A stretch of DNA of 64,000 bases from Zingiber officinale (GCF_018446385.1 NC_055990.1:134490996-134554995), one strand, 5' to 3'. Positions 35,898 through 47,197 are shown, counted from the stretch's first letter. Notes: generated from the letters alone by a model not told the origin. Translations and numbers: made by a program.

Positions 35898-38601
35898 GGA
35901 TAATTATGACATAGAAAACTTGGACATATCAACATGAGGAACATAGCCAAGGTAGCCAAGATGGAGCTAGCAAAGGGACTACCAAAGATCAAGTACATCA
36001 AGGACAAATTGTGTGATGCATGTCAAGAGGGTAAGTAATCAAGGTCATCACACAAAGGTAAAACTTTAACTAGCACTTCATTACCATTAGAGTTATTACA
36101 TTTGGATATTTTTGATTGTCATAGAACACCTTCTTTGATAGACAACAAATATTATTTGGTGATAGTTGATGATTACTCTAGATATACTTGGGTGTATTTC
36201 TTGAAACATAAGGGCGAAACTTTGGAAATAATCATAAGATTTACCAAGAGGGTAGAAAATAAGAAAAACCTAAAAATTGATAGAATTTGAAGTGATCATG
36301 GTGAAGAGTTTGAAAATTTGAACTTTTCTAAATTTTGTTTGGAAAATGACTATAAGCATGAATTTTCTTGTCCAAGAACACCTCAACAAAATAGTGTAGT
36401 GGAAAGGAAAAATAGGGTCTTACAAGAGGCGGCTAAGATCATGCTTAATGCATATTCCTTACCTAGTTATCTGTGGGCCGAAGCGGTTAATACCGCTTGT
36501 TATATTCAAAATCGTGTCTTGATTCATAAGTTTTTAGGGAAAACACCTTTTGAATTATGGAATGGCACAATCCCTACAATTCACTATTTTATAGTCTTTG
36601 GTTGTAAGGTCTATATTCTTAATACTAAAGATGACTTAGGAAAATTTGAGGCAAAGTCAAATGAGGGAATTCTAGTTGGATACTCATCTACTAGTAGAGG
36701 ATATAGAGTATACAACAAAAAGGCTCAAATGGTTGAGGAATCATCCAATGTTGAGTTTGATGAGTCTACTAGTACTTACCCTAGGAAATCATCTATTGAT
36801 AAGGATATAATTGAACAAAATCAAGCCATTACTCAAGAAATACAAAATCTACATTTAGGGGGTATTGATCAAGAGGGAGGAAGAGATAGTTCGGATGATG
36901 AAAGAAACAATGTAAACAATGATCCTCCCAAAGATGATAATTCCATAACTTCGAGGACCTTAAGGCATCATCAAGATCATCTTATTAATCAAGTGGTTGG
37001 AGATGTTGCACAAGGGGTAAGGACTAGATCCTACTTTAGAGATCAGACTAGTCAAATTGCTTTAATATCACAACTTGAACCAAAAATAATTGATGATGCT
37101 TTACTTGATACAGATTGCATTCTATCAATGCAAGAAGAGTTGAATCAATTTGAAAGAAGAGATGTATGGGAATTGGTTCCAAGACCTAATGATAGTACAA
37201 TGATTATAACAAAATGAGTTTTTAGAAATAAGTTGGATGATCAAGGGAGAGTCAATAAGAATAAGGCTAGGTTGGTAGCTAGGGGTTTCAATTAAGTAGA
37301 AGGACTTGATTATGATGAAACATATGCTCCGGTAGCTCGATTAGAGTCCATTCGGATGCTATTAGGATATCCCGCCTATATGGGGTTTAAACTTCATCAA
37401 ATGGATGTAAAATCGGCCTTACTAAATGGATTCATTAAGGAAGAAGTTTATGTAGAGCAACCACCTAGATTTGAAAATATAGATTATCCGAACCATGTTT
37501 ATAAACTTAAGAAAGCATTATATGGGTTAAAACAAGCTCTCCGAGCTTGGTATGAGAGACTTTCATCTTTTTTAATCTCTAAGGGCTTTAGAAGGGGAAC
37601 GATTGATCCAACATTATTTTTAAAGTCTAAGGATGGAGACATTTTTGTTGCCTAAGTCTATGTTGATGACATCATTTTTGGCTCAACAAATAATAAACTT
37701 CTTCTTGACTTTATCAAACACATGGAAAGTGAATTTGAAATGAATCTAGTTGGAGAATTGAGTTTCTTTTTGGGATTACAAATCAAACAAACTAGTGAAG
37801 GAACCCATATTTACCAAACCAAATTCACTAAAGAACTTATCAAGAAATTTGGGTTGGAAAATGCTAAAGGAGCATCTACCCCTATGGGGACTAATACCAA
37901 GATAGATAGTGATCAAGAAGGAAAATTAGTAGATCCAAAGCAATATAGGAGCATGATTGGTAGTTTGCTATACCTAACCGTTAGTAGATCGGACATACTA
38001 TTTACGGTAGGAATGTGTGCAAAATATCAATCATGTGCCAAAGAGTCGCATTTAGTAGCGGTAAAAATAATTTTGAGATACATCAAGAGCACTCTTAATG
38101 TGGGTCTTTGGTACCCTAGAACTAGAAATTTTGATTTAATTGGGTATACTGATTCCGATTATGCGGGTTGCAAATTGGATAGAAAGAGTACTAGCGGTGG
38201 ATGTCAATTTCTTGGACTTTCCCTTGTAAGTTGGAGTAGTAGAAAACAACCTTGTGTGGCATTGCCCACAACTGAGGCCGAGTATGTGGCAATGGGTGGT
38301 TGTGTAGCCCAATTGCTTTGGATGATGCATACCTTAGAGGATTATGAGCTACTACTCCAAGGTCAAGGTATTGTGTGATAATGTGAGCACCATTAATTTG
38401 ACCAAAAATCTGGTGCATCACTCTAAAACAAAGCACATTGAGGTAAAACACCACTTCATTAGAGATCATGTGGCAAGAGGAGATATTGAACTAATTTATA
38501 TTGAATCTAAATCTAATCTTGTCCATATTTTTACCAAACCTTTACCTGAAGCAGAGTTCATCTCTATTAGAAGAGAGCTTGGTATGTGTCTTGTAGAATA
38601 G
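35898..38601 (+). pseudogene. Pol of element B, second part: integrase, reverse transcriptase, RNase H
   Basis: It resumes after the GGATA duplication. Domains in order: GAG-pre-integrase (GHINMRN-like, frameshifted near 35930); integrase core (YYLVIVDDYSRYTWVYFL at 36150, CPRTPQQNSVVERKNR at 36370); and reverse transcriptase (NKARLVARGFN, LHQMDVKSALLNGFIKEEVY, YKLKKALYGLKQALRAWYER, VYVDDIIFGS at 37658). RNase H follows (GYTDSDYAGCKLDRKSTSGG, ALPTTEAEYVAM, then after a frameshift near 38350 CDNVSTINLTKN, TKHIEVKHHFIRDH). Stops are at 36036, 36288, 37215, 37293 and 37653. Each is a transition from Gln, Arg or Trp. Catalytic residues are preserved otherwise. Confidence 0.9.
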
Positions 38602-39235
38602 TGGATTTAGCTTCTCATGATCTCATGAATTAAAAGGTAAATAAATACTTGAATGTATCTCACAAATGACCTAGGATGACTTGCTTGTACTTAGACATCA
38701 TGTGAGATATTAGGAAGATGTATTTGGTTCATCATGATAGTTATGATGCATTATCGTGAGCCAAAATGACATCTAGAGAGATCAATTCTTCATTGGACCA
38801 ATCATTGGGAAGGCTTGTGCACAATTAATGTGCTCTTTGCTCCTAGAATATGGTTGGAAATTTTAAATAATAATTGTTTTTATTATGCAATATGGTCATA
38901 AGGACATTAACTTATGAATTCAATGCACAATTATCATATAAATGGCTATTTGAGATATACTCGGATTTGACTAGGGCAAACATTTTAAGGAGAAACCCAA
39001 ACTAGCACTTTGAATCACGGTTATCTCTTTGTAATCTTGATAGTTATAGGGTTTGTATCTATTTTATAATTCGAAGTGCGTCCACTTGTATACCTATTTT
39101 TCCCAAGTAGATACTGACATAACAGATCTCTCCATGAAATTTGAGTATTTTTGAGGGTCTAGAGAATATTTGGTGCATTTCCGAATCTCGATTCCTGAAT
39201 AATTAACTTGCGTGCCAGTCACCTGATACAGATAT
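38602..39235 (+). other. Non-coding spacer between pol and ORF3 of element B
   Basis: About 630 AT-rich bases without a coding frame. It corresponds in position to the spacer before the envelope-position gene in Sireviruses and leads into the palindrome array. Confidence 0.6.
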
Positions 39236-39373
39236 CAGTCGACTGCGTCAGTCGACTGATGCAGTCGACTGATAGCATTGTTCGACCATACAGAATGGTT
39301 CTGTATGATTTTTTCAGATTGCAGTCGACTGCATGTTTTAGCAGTCGACTGGTGCCCTCGATCTTATATAAGG
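39236..39373 (+). promoter_or_regulatory. Internal palindrome array and TATA box before ORF3 of element B
   Basis: Five exact CAGTCGACTG copies (39236, 39249, 39262, 39322, 39342) are followed by cttatataagg at about 39363-39373. The hairpin at 39322-39353 is the same for 32 bases as 13108-13139 in the LTR. The first coding ATG of ORF3 lies about 50 bases after the TATA box. This looks like a second promoter inside the element; transcription from it is inferred. Confidence 0.65.
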
Positions 39374-40467
39374 AGCGCACGATCGGGCGGCAGCAGAAAC
39401 CCTAATTTTTCATCGCCGCCCATGGTTCTTCACCATATACTCTTGTTTCCCAGCTCCTCCAACTTTCTCTTGTCTCCTACGCCTCTCCAAACCCTCGGAT
39501 CTACTCTCCTTTTCACTCTTTCTCTCCTCTATCACCTGGAACAAGGTCCAGCCGCCACTCGGAGGTTAGGGTTGAGAATCCCACCTTTCCACCTTCAACC
39601 GGTTAATCCGTGGCACAATGGAGCGTCGGTAATACTTTCTTTCATCTTGACTCTTATATTTTGGTATGATTCATGCCTTGCTTCCCTTCTTGTTTGGGTG
39701 AAAATGGGAACTGTGTATTGCATGTGCATGACTTAGAATTAGGCAAACACAACAAGCTAGAGAGGGCACCTCTCGGCAACCCCCTCAGCAGCCCCCTTCA
39801 GCGCCTTTTGGCGGTCGGTTTCCCTCTAAGGCTAGCCGACTTCGTTTTGAGAATACCGACTTCCAGATGATGAGTTGTTGGTATCTCAATCGTTCCTATT
39901 TCACCAGAATTGCCCTTGAAATCATTGAGATTGGTGTGCATTATGGGTTAGTACAATTATTTCATTGCATGACTACCGTCAATTTAGATCTGTGCAAGGA
40001 ATTTTATAATAATCTGCGTCCATGTAGTACTGAGGGTCATGCATATGTAACTATGGTCGGCGGGAGATCCATTGATTTCACCCCTGATATACTGAGGTCC
40101 TTCTTAGGGTGTAGGCGGTCTACTAGCACCTTTATGTGTTTTCCTCAGGTTGAGGAGCCTCTCTCTGATTTGCTTTCCCATGTCGCCATTAATCTGCTTC
40201 ACCAGCATTATTTTCATGTTCCCAGGGCTCCACTAAAATGTATTTTTGATGTCACAAGCATGTCAGCCCCCAGTTACATCTTCTATAAGGTTGTCATTGC
40301 CTGTCTCCTGCCCATAGTGACCAAAGGGCAAGCCAAGATTCGACTTCCTCATTTAGTTATGATGTATGCCCTAGAGCAGCGTCTTGATATCGATATCGCT
40401 CTTTAGGTTTACGAGTCTATCATCCATTTTTCTAGACCAGTTCAAGGGAAGTTATACATGCCCTTCT

Positions 40468-41563
40468 TGTAGGACCGTTGGGCCGGCTAGAAGGGGGGTT
40501 GAATAGCCCTGAATAAAATACAACCCTTTCTCGAACAATTAAGCTAACACTTGAAAAATAGATTAAGCAGAAAATAAAGCATAAAAACGAGGCACCGGAT
40601 TTAACTTGGTTACAACCGGGGAGGTTGTTAATCCAAAGAAGATGATTGCACTTAGAACTCCTTCAGGCGGAGAAGCATCATTTACAGCAGTGTAGGCACA
40701 AAAAGAAAGAAACTAATCAAAGCAGTGGAAGCACACAAGTGTTGTTGCAATTTCTGAACTGATGATTAGCTTCTGGACTAAGGCTATATTTATAGCCTTG
40801 GTCGGGGCGCCTGGAAGGGTTCCGGGTGCCCTGGGGGATAAAATTTTATCCCCCAACGTTCAGATCGCGTAAATCGCGATCTTGGTCAAAATCAGGGTCC
40901 GGGCGCCCGGAAGGGTTCCGGGTGCCCTGGGGGATAAAATTTTATCCCCCAACGTTCAGATCGCGTAAATCGCGATCTTGGTCAAAATCAGGGTCCCGGC
41001 GCCCGGAAGGGTTCCGGGCGCCCCGGACTGTTCCGGGCGCCCCGGAGCCCAAAGTCAACAATCGTTGACTTTTTCGTCCGAGACCTCTTCTCTGGTTCAG
41101 TCCCGCCTCGGTCCGGTTCTTCTCCTCCGGATCCGCTCACTTGGGTGATCTCTGCCATCCGGAAAAGGGCTCACCCGAACCCAACTTCCGGTCTTCTCGA
41201 GCGGGCTTCCCTCCGGCTTCTCGTCCCTCGGAATTGCCGCGTGTTTCCTTCTCGTTCGCCAGCGTACTCATCCGCAGTCTTCGTCCCTCGGTCGTCGACC
41301 TTCTCGTTAGCTGCGTCTCTTGCTCCCCGAGCAATCTTCCGCTTCGACTTTCGTCCCTCGGAACCACCGTGCGCTTCCTTCTCGTCCGCCGGTGTACTCT
41401 TCTGCAGCACCTCGTCCCTCGGACTGCCGTCCTTCTCGCTAGCTGCGTCTTCCGCTCGACTACCTGTGTTCCTAAGCTCCTGCACACTTAGACACAAGGT
41501 TAGAAACAAACAGGACCTAACTTAACTTGTTGATCACACCAAAACAACCTTGGGGTTCCAACA
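40468..41563 (-). repeat. 3' LTR of element E (longer copy)
   Basis: 1096 bp. In sense, U3 contains GC-rich palindromes (ccgggcgcccgg type) and ggggataaaattttatcccc at about 40838-40859, repeated at about 40932-40953. A TATA box on the minus strand (gctataaatatagcc, about 40784-40798) follows. The repeat unit of about 93 bases occurs twice here and once in the other LTR. Confidence 0.92.
40810..41050 (-). promoter_or_regulatory. Palindrome array in U3 of element E
   Basis: Copies of cgggcgcc(c)gg and gttccgggcgcc, a 22-base perfect palindrome centred on aaaattttatc, and gatcgcg..cgcgatc, stacked directly upstream (minus strand) of the TATA box. Confidence 0.65.
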
Positions 41564-42271
41564 ATCTCCCCCTTTTTGGTGTGATCAACCCAAGTTAAGC
41601 TAGGGTTAAAATAGACATTAAATAACATTAAGTAAATTAACTTAATTTTCAATTTAAGTGCAAAAAGATAGAAAAGATAAAATCAAATTAAATCTATCTA
41701 CCTCCCCCTAGACTTATACTTTCCCTTCTCCCCCTTTGATCACAAAAAAATGGGGTTCCAAGAAAAACATTCTAAGGGTTAAAGACTTAGAAAAAGTATT
41801 TCAAAAAAAAATTCCTAAGTTTTTAAGAGATTTAGAAAATTTTTCTAAATAATTTAAGCTGAGATTTCTAGTTTCAAGAAAAAGTTCTTAACTTTGAAAA
41901 AAATAATTTTTGAGAATATTTTTAAGTATAAAAAAAAATCCAAAAAAAAATTGAATTAAAAAAAATCTTAACTTACATTTTTAAGTATTTTTTTTTAAAA
42001 TTGACTGAGGCAAAAAAAATTTCTAAGCAAGTAAATTTCTAATTTGAAATAAAATGTTTTGAATAACCTTTTTCAAGCACTAATTAATTCTTGTATTAAT
42101 GCTTCATTAGTAAGTTAATTAAACATTTATTTCAATATTTTGGCTTCCAGGTCGTGGCAAGGCACTAGGCCTTCTTGGTTATTGGAACAATAACCACTTC
42201 CTTAGACAAAGCCTCATAAAGAAATTCTTTGTTTAATTTTCTCACTTAAAGCACTAATTTTAATTTTAAAA
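41564..42271 (-). other. 3' non-coding region and polypurine tract of element E
   Basis: On the minus strand caccaaaaagggggagat directly precedes the LTR. The rest is AT-rich with long A or T runs (41720-42000) and no ORF. This is where pol would be in an autonomous element. Confidence 0.7.
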
Positions 42272-43729
42272 TTAATTTAAGCATGATTTAGGAACCCAAT
42301 ATAGGTTCCAACCTACTGGATTAACTAAAAAGTTTTTAGAAACATATTTTCTTGAAATGTTCCTAATTTGTCCAGGGTGATATTTAAAGTACCAATTTAA
42401 ATTATTAAATCTTCTAACATTGGTTTTAGATGAACATGCATGGTTTTTCAAGTTATCTACTTGGATTTTCAAATCATCATTTTCAAGTTTCAATTTTTCA
42501 TATGCTAGTTTTAATTTATCTAATTCTTCTAAGGGACAAGACTTAGCTAGAATTACTTTTAAATTTTTATTTTCACTTTCTAATTTGCAGCAATCTTTTG
42601 TTAAAAGTTTAAGAAACTTAAACATTTTATCGGGAGGAAGAGATCGTACCTGACTTACCTTGTCGATCTCGTTGTCCGTTTCTCCCCCTGAGCTGCTGCT
42701 TTCTTCTGACGTGTCTCCCCCTTCATCGATGCTCTCGATGCTCATTTCGGAAGAGCTTGAATCGCAGTCGTCGTCTTGATGACTCGCCATCAGTGCAAGT
42801 CCGGAGAAAGCTTCGACTTTCGATTCGGACGAGGTATCGTCCCACGTCGCCTTCAGGGCCTTTCGTTTTTGGATAGGCTTCTTACCCTTTTCCTTGTCTT
42901 TGTTCTTCAGCTTGGGGCAGTTGTCCTTGACATGCCCTTCTTCGTCGCAATGGTAGCAGCGGATCGTTCTTTTCTTTCTACCCTGTGGATGGTTAGTTTT
43001 TCTAGAATTGTATAACTTCTTAAATCGTCTTACCATCATTACCATTTCTTCGTCGTCGAGACAAGATTCCGATTCAGGTTCGTCTCTCGAAGCTTTGAGG
43101 GCGACGTTGTTCTTTGGCTCCCTCATTCCTGCACATCTTGACTCATGCACTTCAAATGTTGAAAAAAATTCTTCTAATGAAATTTTTTCTAAGTCCTTCG
43201 AAATGTAAAAAGCATCTACTAGTGATGCCCATTTTGAATTTATAGGGAAGGAATTTAAAGCGTACCTGAGCGAATCTCGATTACTTACCTCTTCTCCGAG
43301 ATTCGAAAGTCCGATGATGAGCTCCTGTATCCTTGAGTGTAGATGTGCAATTGTTTCACCTTCTTCAAGACGGAGGTTGGTGAGCTGGTTGCGAAGTAAG
43401 TCCCGTCTCGCAAGCTTGGCTTCGGATGTTCCTTTGTGTAATTCAAGGAACTTCTCCCAAAGCTCATTTGCCGAGTTGTAGGTGCCGACACGGTTGACTT
43501 CTTGTGGCAGAAGTACGGTTAGCAAATGGAATTCTGCTTTCTTGTTTGCCACGTACTCGGCCTGCTCCTTCTTTGTCCATTGATTTTTCGCTTTGCCCTC
43601 GGGAGCTTCAAAACCGAGTTCCATTATTAGTAATAAATGAAAATCGGTGCCGAAAAATACCTCCATGTGCTTCTTCCAGCTTGCAAAGTCCCCCTCGAAT
43701 TTTGGTGGGTGGATGTTAGATCCGGCCAT
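42272..43729 (-). CDS. Gag polyprotein of element E, intact (485 aa)
   Basis: Complete ORF, ATG at 43729, about 45 bases after the primer site. Residues 1-215 are the helical capsid-like UBN2/gag domain (FEGDFASWKKHMEVFF, NELWEKFLELHKGTSEAKLA, RDLLRNQLTNLRLEEGETI, SLRYALNSFP). A lysine-rich linker and a CCHC zinc knuckle (CYHCDEEGHVKDNC, about residues 263-276) bind RNA. A Ser/Asp/Glu-rich segment (about 300-360) and a coiled coil (about 385-440) follow. The tail NPVGWNLYWVPKS resembles the start of the protease region in related elements, so the ORF ends where pol would begin. The architecture matches the gags of A and B (Sirevirus type). It should form particles if expressed. No stop or frameshift is visible. 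Confidence 0.88.
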   Translation of the reverse strand: MAGSNIHPPKFEGDFASWKKHMEVFFGTDFHLLLIMELGFEAPEGKAKNQWTKKEQAEYVANKKAEFHLLTVLLPQEVNRVGTYNSANELWEKFLELHKGTSEAKLARRDLLRNQLTNLRLEEGETIAHLHSRIQELIIGLSNLGEEVSNRDSLRYALNSFPINSKWASLVDAFYISKDLEKISLEEFFSTFEVHESRCAGMREPKNNVALKASRDEPESESCLDDEEMVMMVRRFKKLYNSRKTNHPQGRKKRTIRCYHCDEEGHVKDNCPKLKNKDKEKGKKPIQKRKALKATWDDTSSESKVEAFSGLALMASHQDDDCDSSSSEMSIESIDEGGDTSEESSSSGGETDNEIDKVSQVRSLPPDKMFKFLKLLTKDCCKLESENKNLKVILAKSCPLEELDKLKLAYEKLKLENDDLKIQVDNLKNHACSSKTNVRRFNNLNWYFKYHPGQIRNISRKYVSKNFLVNPVGWNLYWVPKSCLN

Positions 43730-43771
43730 CTCGTTGCTTCGTTCGGCGGTTAGTCCTCCTGAAGCGTCTCG

Positions 43772-43783
43772 GCTCTGATACCA
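43772..43783 (-). other. Primer binding site of element E
   Basis: Plus strand gctctgatacca, that is TGGTATCAGAGC in sense, 2 bases from the LTR. Confidence 0.88.
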
Positions 43784-43785
43784 CT

Positions 43786-44750
43786 TGTAGGACCGTTGGG
43801 CCGGCTAGAAGGGGGGGGTTGAATAGCCCTGAATAAAACACAACCATTTCTCGAACAATTAAGCTAACACTTGAAAAATAGATTAAGCAGAAAATAAAGC
43901 ATAAAAACGAGGCACCGGATTTAACTTGGTTACAACCGGGGAGGTTGTTAATCCAAGGAAGATGATTGCACTTAGAACTCCTTCAGGCGGAGAAGCCTCG
44001 TTTACAGCAGTGTAGGCACAAAAAGAAAGAAACTAATCAAAGCAGTGGAAGCACACAAGTGTTGTTGCAATTTCTAAACTGATGATTAGCTTCTAGACTA
44101 AGGCTATATTTATAGCCTTGGTCGGGGTGCCTGGAAGGGTTCCGGGCGCCCTGGGGGGATAAAATTTTATCCCCCAACGTTCAGATCGCGTAAATCGCGA
44201 TCTTGGTCAAAATCAGGGTCCGGGCGCCCCGGAGCCCAAAGTCAACAGCCGTTGACTTTTTCGTCCGGGACCTCTTCTCTGGTTCAGTCCCGCCTCGGTC
44301 CAGTTCTTCTCCTCCGGATCCGCTCACTTGGGTGATCTCTGCCATCCGGAAAAGGGCTCACCCGAACCCAAATTCCGGTCTTCTCGAGCGGGCTTCCCTC
44401 CGGCTTCTCGTCCCTCGAAATTGCCGCGTGTTTCCTTCTCGTTCGCCAGCGTACTCATCCGCAGTCTTCGTCCCTCGGTCGTCGACCTTCTCGCTAGCTG
44501 CGTCTCTTGCTCCCCGAGCAATCTTCCGCTCCGGCTTTCGTCCCTCGGAACCACCGCGCGCTTCCTTCTCGTCCGCCGGTGTACTCTTCCGCAGCACCTC
44601 GTCCCTCGGACTGCCGTCCTTCTCGCTAGCTGCGTCTTCCGCTCGACTACCTGTGTTCCTAAGCTCCTGCACACTTAGACATAAGGTTAGAAACAAACAG
44701 GACCTAACTTAACTTGTTGATCACACCAAAACAACCTTGGGGTTCCAACA
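43786..44750 (-). repeat. 5' LTR of element E (shorter copy)
   Basis: 965 bp. It has one copy of the roughly 93-base palindrome-bearing unit instead of two, and otherwise only scattered single differences from the other LTR. Confidence 0.92.
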
Positions 44751-45149
44751 CTTCTGTCATGTCTTGACATCATTTTTCATTACTAAAGGATAGATGTCAC
44801 TAGGGGTGTCTTACATCAGTTGTCTAAGGCTTTGATCAGTTAAGGCCTCGCTAGATCTCTTTAGCCCAGATTGAGCAGCGTGACGGTGTTATGGTGTGGC
44901 ATCGCCACCCTGGCCAGGATGATTATGATTCCGATGATGATGCGAAGGAGGTCCCTGCCCCTGCTGCGGAGCCAGCGCATGCCTCCCTGCGGGAGCGTGT
45001 CTTTCACTTGGAGGAGTTTGTTCGCGAGGAGTTTCAGAGCGTTCGCCAGCAGTAGAAAGAGATGTTTGCTATGATGCAGCACTAGGATCTTGCCTACCAG
45101 GGCCCTCCTCCTCCTCCTCCTTCCCATGATGATGCTTCGGCATAGTATT

Positions 45150-45771
45150 TCTGCTCTGTTACTTGGTGTCGGGTGTATTCTATTTTGCTTTGACGTGCTT
45201 ATTATGTATCACCTCGAACACCTTGGTTGTTGTTGTTGTTATTGTTGACTATGTTTCTTGTGGACTTTGCATATTTATCTATGCATGACTCTTATGCTTC
45301 TCTATATGACTTGTAGTACTCTTTCTTATATGTTGTTAGTATATATTCGTATGCATATGTGTTTTTCTAGTTTTTATGACTCTTCTGTACGACGGTTATA
45401 TATTTCCTAGTATATATTTAGGGAGTATCCTGTGTCTTTCAACCATGTTTTCACTTACCTAGTCTTTTTGGATTTACGAGCATGATGGTATTGTTGCTTC
45501 CTCTATTCTTTTTGATGTTTGTCAAAGGGGGAGGATGAGACTAGTTTAAGTTAGTAAGTTTTCTTTTTGAAAATTATGTGATAAAGCATGTGTTAAGGGG
45601 GAGTTTGAATATTATGTTTCATGATTAGGTGGTAGAGCATATGTTAAGGGGAGCTTGGATTTCATGATTTATAATTTATAATTTATGTTTCATGATTTCA
45701 ATTCTTAAAGTTATGAATGTTATCTTATGTCTAACTTAAACATATTGCCACACATCAAAAAAGGGGGAGAT
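45150..45771 (+). other. 3' non-coding region and polypurine tract of element B
   Basis: T-rich spacer with purine runs (caaagggggaggatgag near 45525, ttaaggggga near 45593) and the final tract aaaaaagggggaga at 45757-45770, next to the LTR. Several purine tracts upstream of the LTR are usual in Sireviruses. Confidence 0.75.
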
Positions 45772-46707
45772 TGTTGATACAATCGACCTATGATTAATTG
45801 GACGATCATTGTTTTTGATGTGTGTGTCAAAGAGTTTAAGTTAGATTTTATATTGGTTCTAATATGTACTTAAGTTGTGTAGGACTTGGTAAATTGCACA
45901 AGCTTGGAAAGTTTCATGGCTCAGGTCCTTGAAGATTGGTGAAAGATGGTCCATCCGAGGGACCACGAACAAGAAGCAACGGAGTGAAGGGAAGTGACCT
46001 CAAGGCGATGTGAAGGATGGCACGAAGAAGAGCTGCAGGCTTGAGTGCATCTGAGGGACAAAGGCTGAGGAGGAAGACTTCAAGGGCAACTCCGGACACC
46101 AGTCAGCTGGTGCAGTCGACTGGGAGCGAACAGAATGTTTCTGTTCGCTCAGCTCGTAGACACCAGTCGACTACATGTTTTAGCAATCGACTGGTATAAT
46201 CCCGTTGGGATGATGACGCACAGGATCTCCATATATTTGAACAAAACAGTAGCCGTTGTGTGCTACCAGTCGACTGCATGTTTCAGCAGTCGACTGGTAT
46301 CGAGAATTCCAACAACCTATATATAAGGTTGGAAGCTTGGAGAGAACAACTCAACTGATTCGAAATTATTGGTTAAGCTCTCCAAGTGACCTCCAAGACT
46401 TAATACTCTCATTCTCTCCTCCCTAAGCTCATTAAAAATCTTGTGAAAGGAAGAGATCATCTTGTAAAGGTTTCTCCACCTTCGTTCTTGGATCGGAAAG
46501 GAGAAGATCATAGTGAAGCCTGATTGGGTGTATGCGTGACTTGGATTAGTCACCTCAAGGAGGTGGAGACCAAGTAAATCAAGGAGTTAGCCTTGTTCTC
46601 TTATTGTTTTTCAATTTCATTTCTTTTTGTACTTCCACTAACAAATTGTAGGAAACAAATCAAAGAAAGGCTATTCACCCCTCTAGCCATACGCAAATGT
46701 CCTATCA
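45772..46707 (+). repeat. 3' LTR of element B
   Basis: 936 bp. It differs from the 5' LTR at scattered bases; some fall in the palindromes (for example 46176-46195, where one copy has become caatcgactg). Confidence 0.92.
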
Positions 46708-47197
46708 TAAAAAGCATAAGAAAGTACTAATGGCGACTTGGGACGAGTCTTCTTCGGACGAATCAGAAGCTGACAAACCAAAGCAAGCAATCTACCTCTC
46801 ACTAATGGCAACCGGAGGAGAAACAGATTAAGATGACGAGTCCGAAAATGAGTCGAGCCACGAATCTTCATCCAGGTCAGACCGACCCGAGGTAAACTCT
46901 CTTATTAGTGTAAATTCGTTTAAAATAATTGCTTGTTTGAATAAAAAACTAGTTTAAACCGAGGAACACACTAAACAACTCCTAAAGGAAGACAATATGC
47001 TTAAGGAACGACTGAACATGAACTCGGTGACCAATCAAGTTCAAGACAAAGATTCAATTCAAGTTGCAAAACTTAAGGAAGAAAACTATGTCCAGAAAAG
47101 TCAAGTCAACGAGCTCAAAGTACAATTTGAAAAATTTACCTCGAGAACCAAGTACCTAAACATGATGCTCAGATCCCAAAGAGCAGTGTACAACAAA
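46708..47197 (+). pseudogene. Gag of element A, second part
   Basis: Continues after the B insertion: HKKHKKVLMATWDESSSDE, a stop near 46830, then an acidic serine-rich stretch. A coiled coil follows (about 46990-47150, M-L-K-E-R-L..Q-V-A-K-L-K-E-E-N), up to RSQRAVYNK, where the second CACTA element is inserted. The same AVYNK motif is in the gag of B at about 15175. Confidence 0.8.

Larger units (their letters stand above)
40468..44750 (-). mobile_element. Element E: gag-only, non-autonomous LTR retrotransposon inserted in ORF3 of B
   Basis: LTRs at 40468-41563 and 43786-44750 start TGTAGGACCGTTGGG and end TTCCAACA on the plus strand. The target duplication CTTCT is exact (40463-40467 and 44751-44755). 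The LTRs differ at only scattered bases plus one duplicated unit. Inside is a complete gag ORF and no pol, so it must depend on another element for reverse transcription and integration. Confidence 0.93.
39421..45149 (+). pseudogene. ORF3 (envelope-position gene, plant transposon protein domain) of element B, split by element E
   Basis: Candidate start ATG at 39421 (M-V-L-H-H-I-L-L-F). A likely intron runs from gtaata (39629) to tag (about 39739). The main frame then reads GGRFPSKASRLRFENTDFQ and the conserved domain: RIALEIIEIGVHYGLVQLFH, VNLDLCKEFYNNL, GGRSIDFTPDILRSFLGC and YALEQRLDIDIAL (39867-40406). This matches the putative plant transposon protein family often found in the third ORF of Sireviruses; similarity to retroviral envelopes is not evident. 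A CAG-to-TAG stop is at 40404. Element E interrupts at 40468. The tail (44870-45149) has an acidic stretch, a helix with E-E-F-V-R-E-E-F-Q and a proline run, with two more CAG-to-TAG changes. Confidence 0.72.
12716..46707 (+). mobile_element. Element B: Sirevirus-like Ty1-copia with gag, pol and ORF3, inserted in A
   Basis: Both LTRs begin TGTTGATACAATCGACC and end CCTATCA (12716-13655 and 45772-46707). The flanks are GAAAA on the left and TAAAA on the right, a near-match 5-bp target duplication. The insertion cuts the gag of element A, whose frame resumes on the far side. Without C and E it is about 9.6 kb, a normal size for an envelope-type Sirevirus. Order: gag, protease, integrase, reverse transcriptase, RNase H, internal promoter-like array, ORF3, 3' LTR. 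Confidence 0.9.

Noticed and set aside
39867-40406. ORF3 as a true viral envelope gene
   Set aside because: No signal peptide, fusion-peptide-like or membrane segment is clear; the residues fit the putative plant transposon protein family, so only the position is envelope-like.
41137-41525. Overlapping ORFs of 112-126 codons in all frames, repeated at 44203-44712
   Set aside because: They lie in the GC-rich LTRs of element E and are open on both strands, which is a composition effect.
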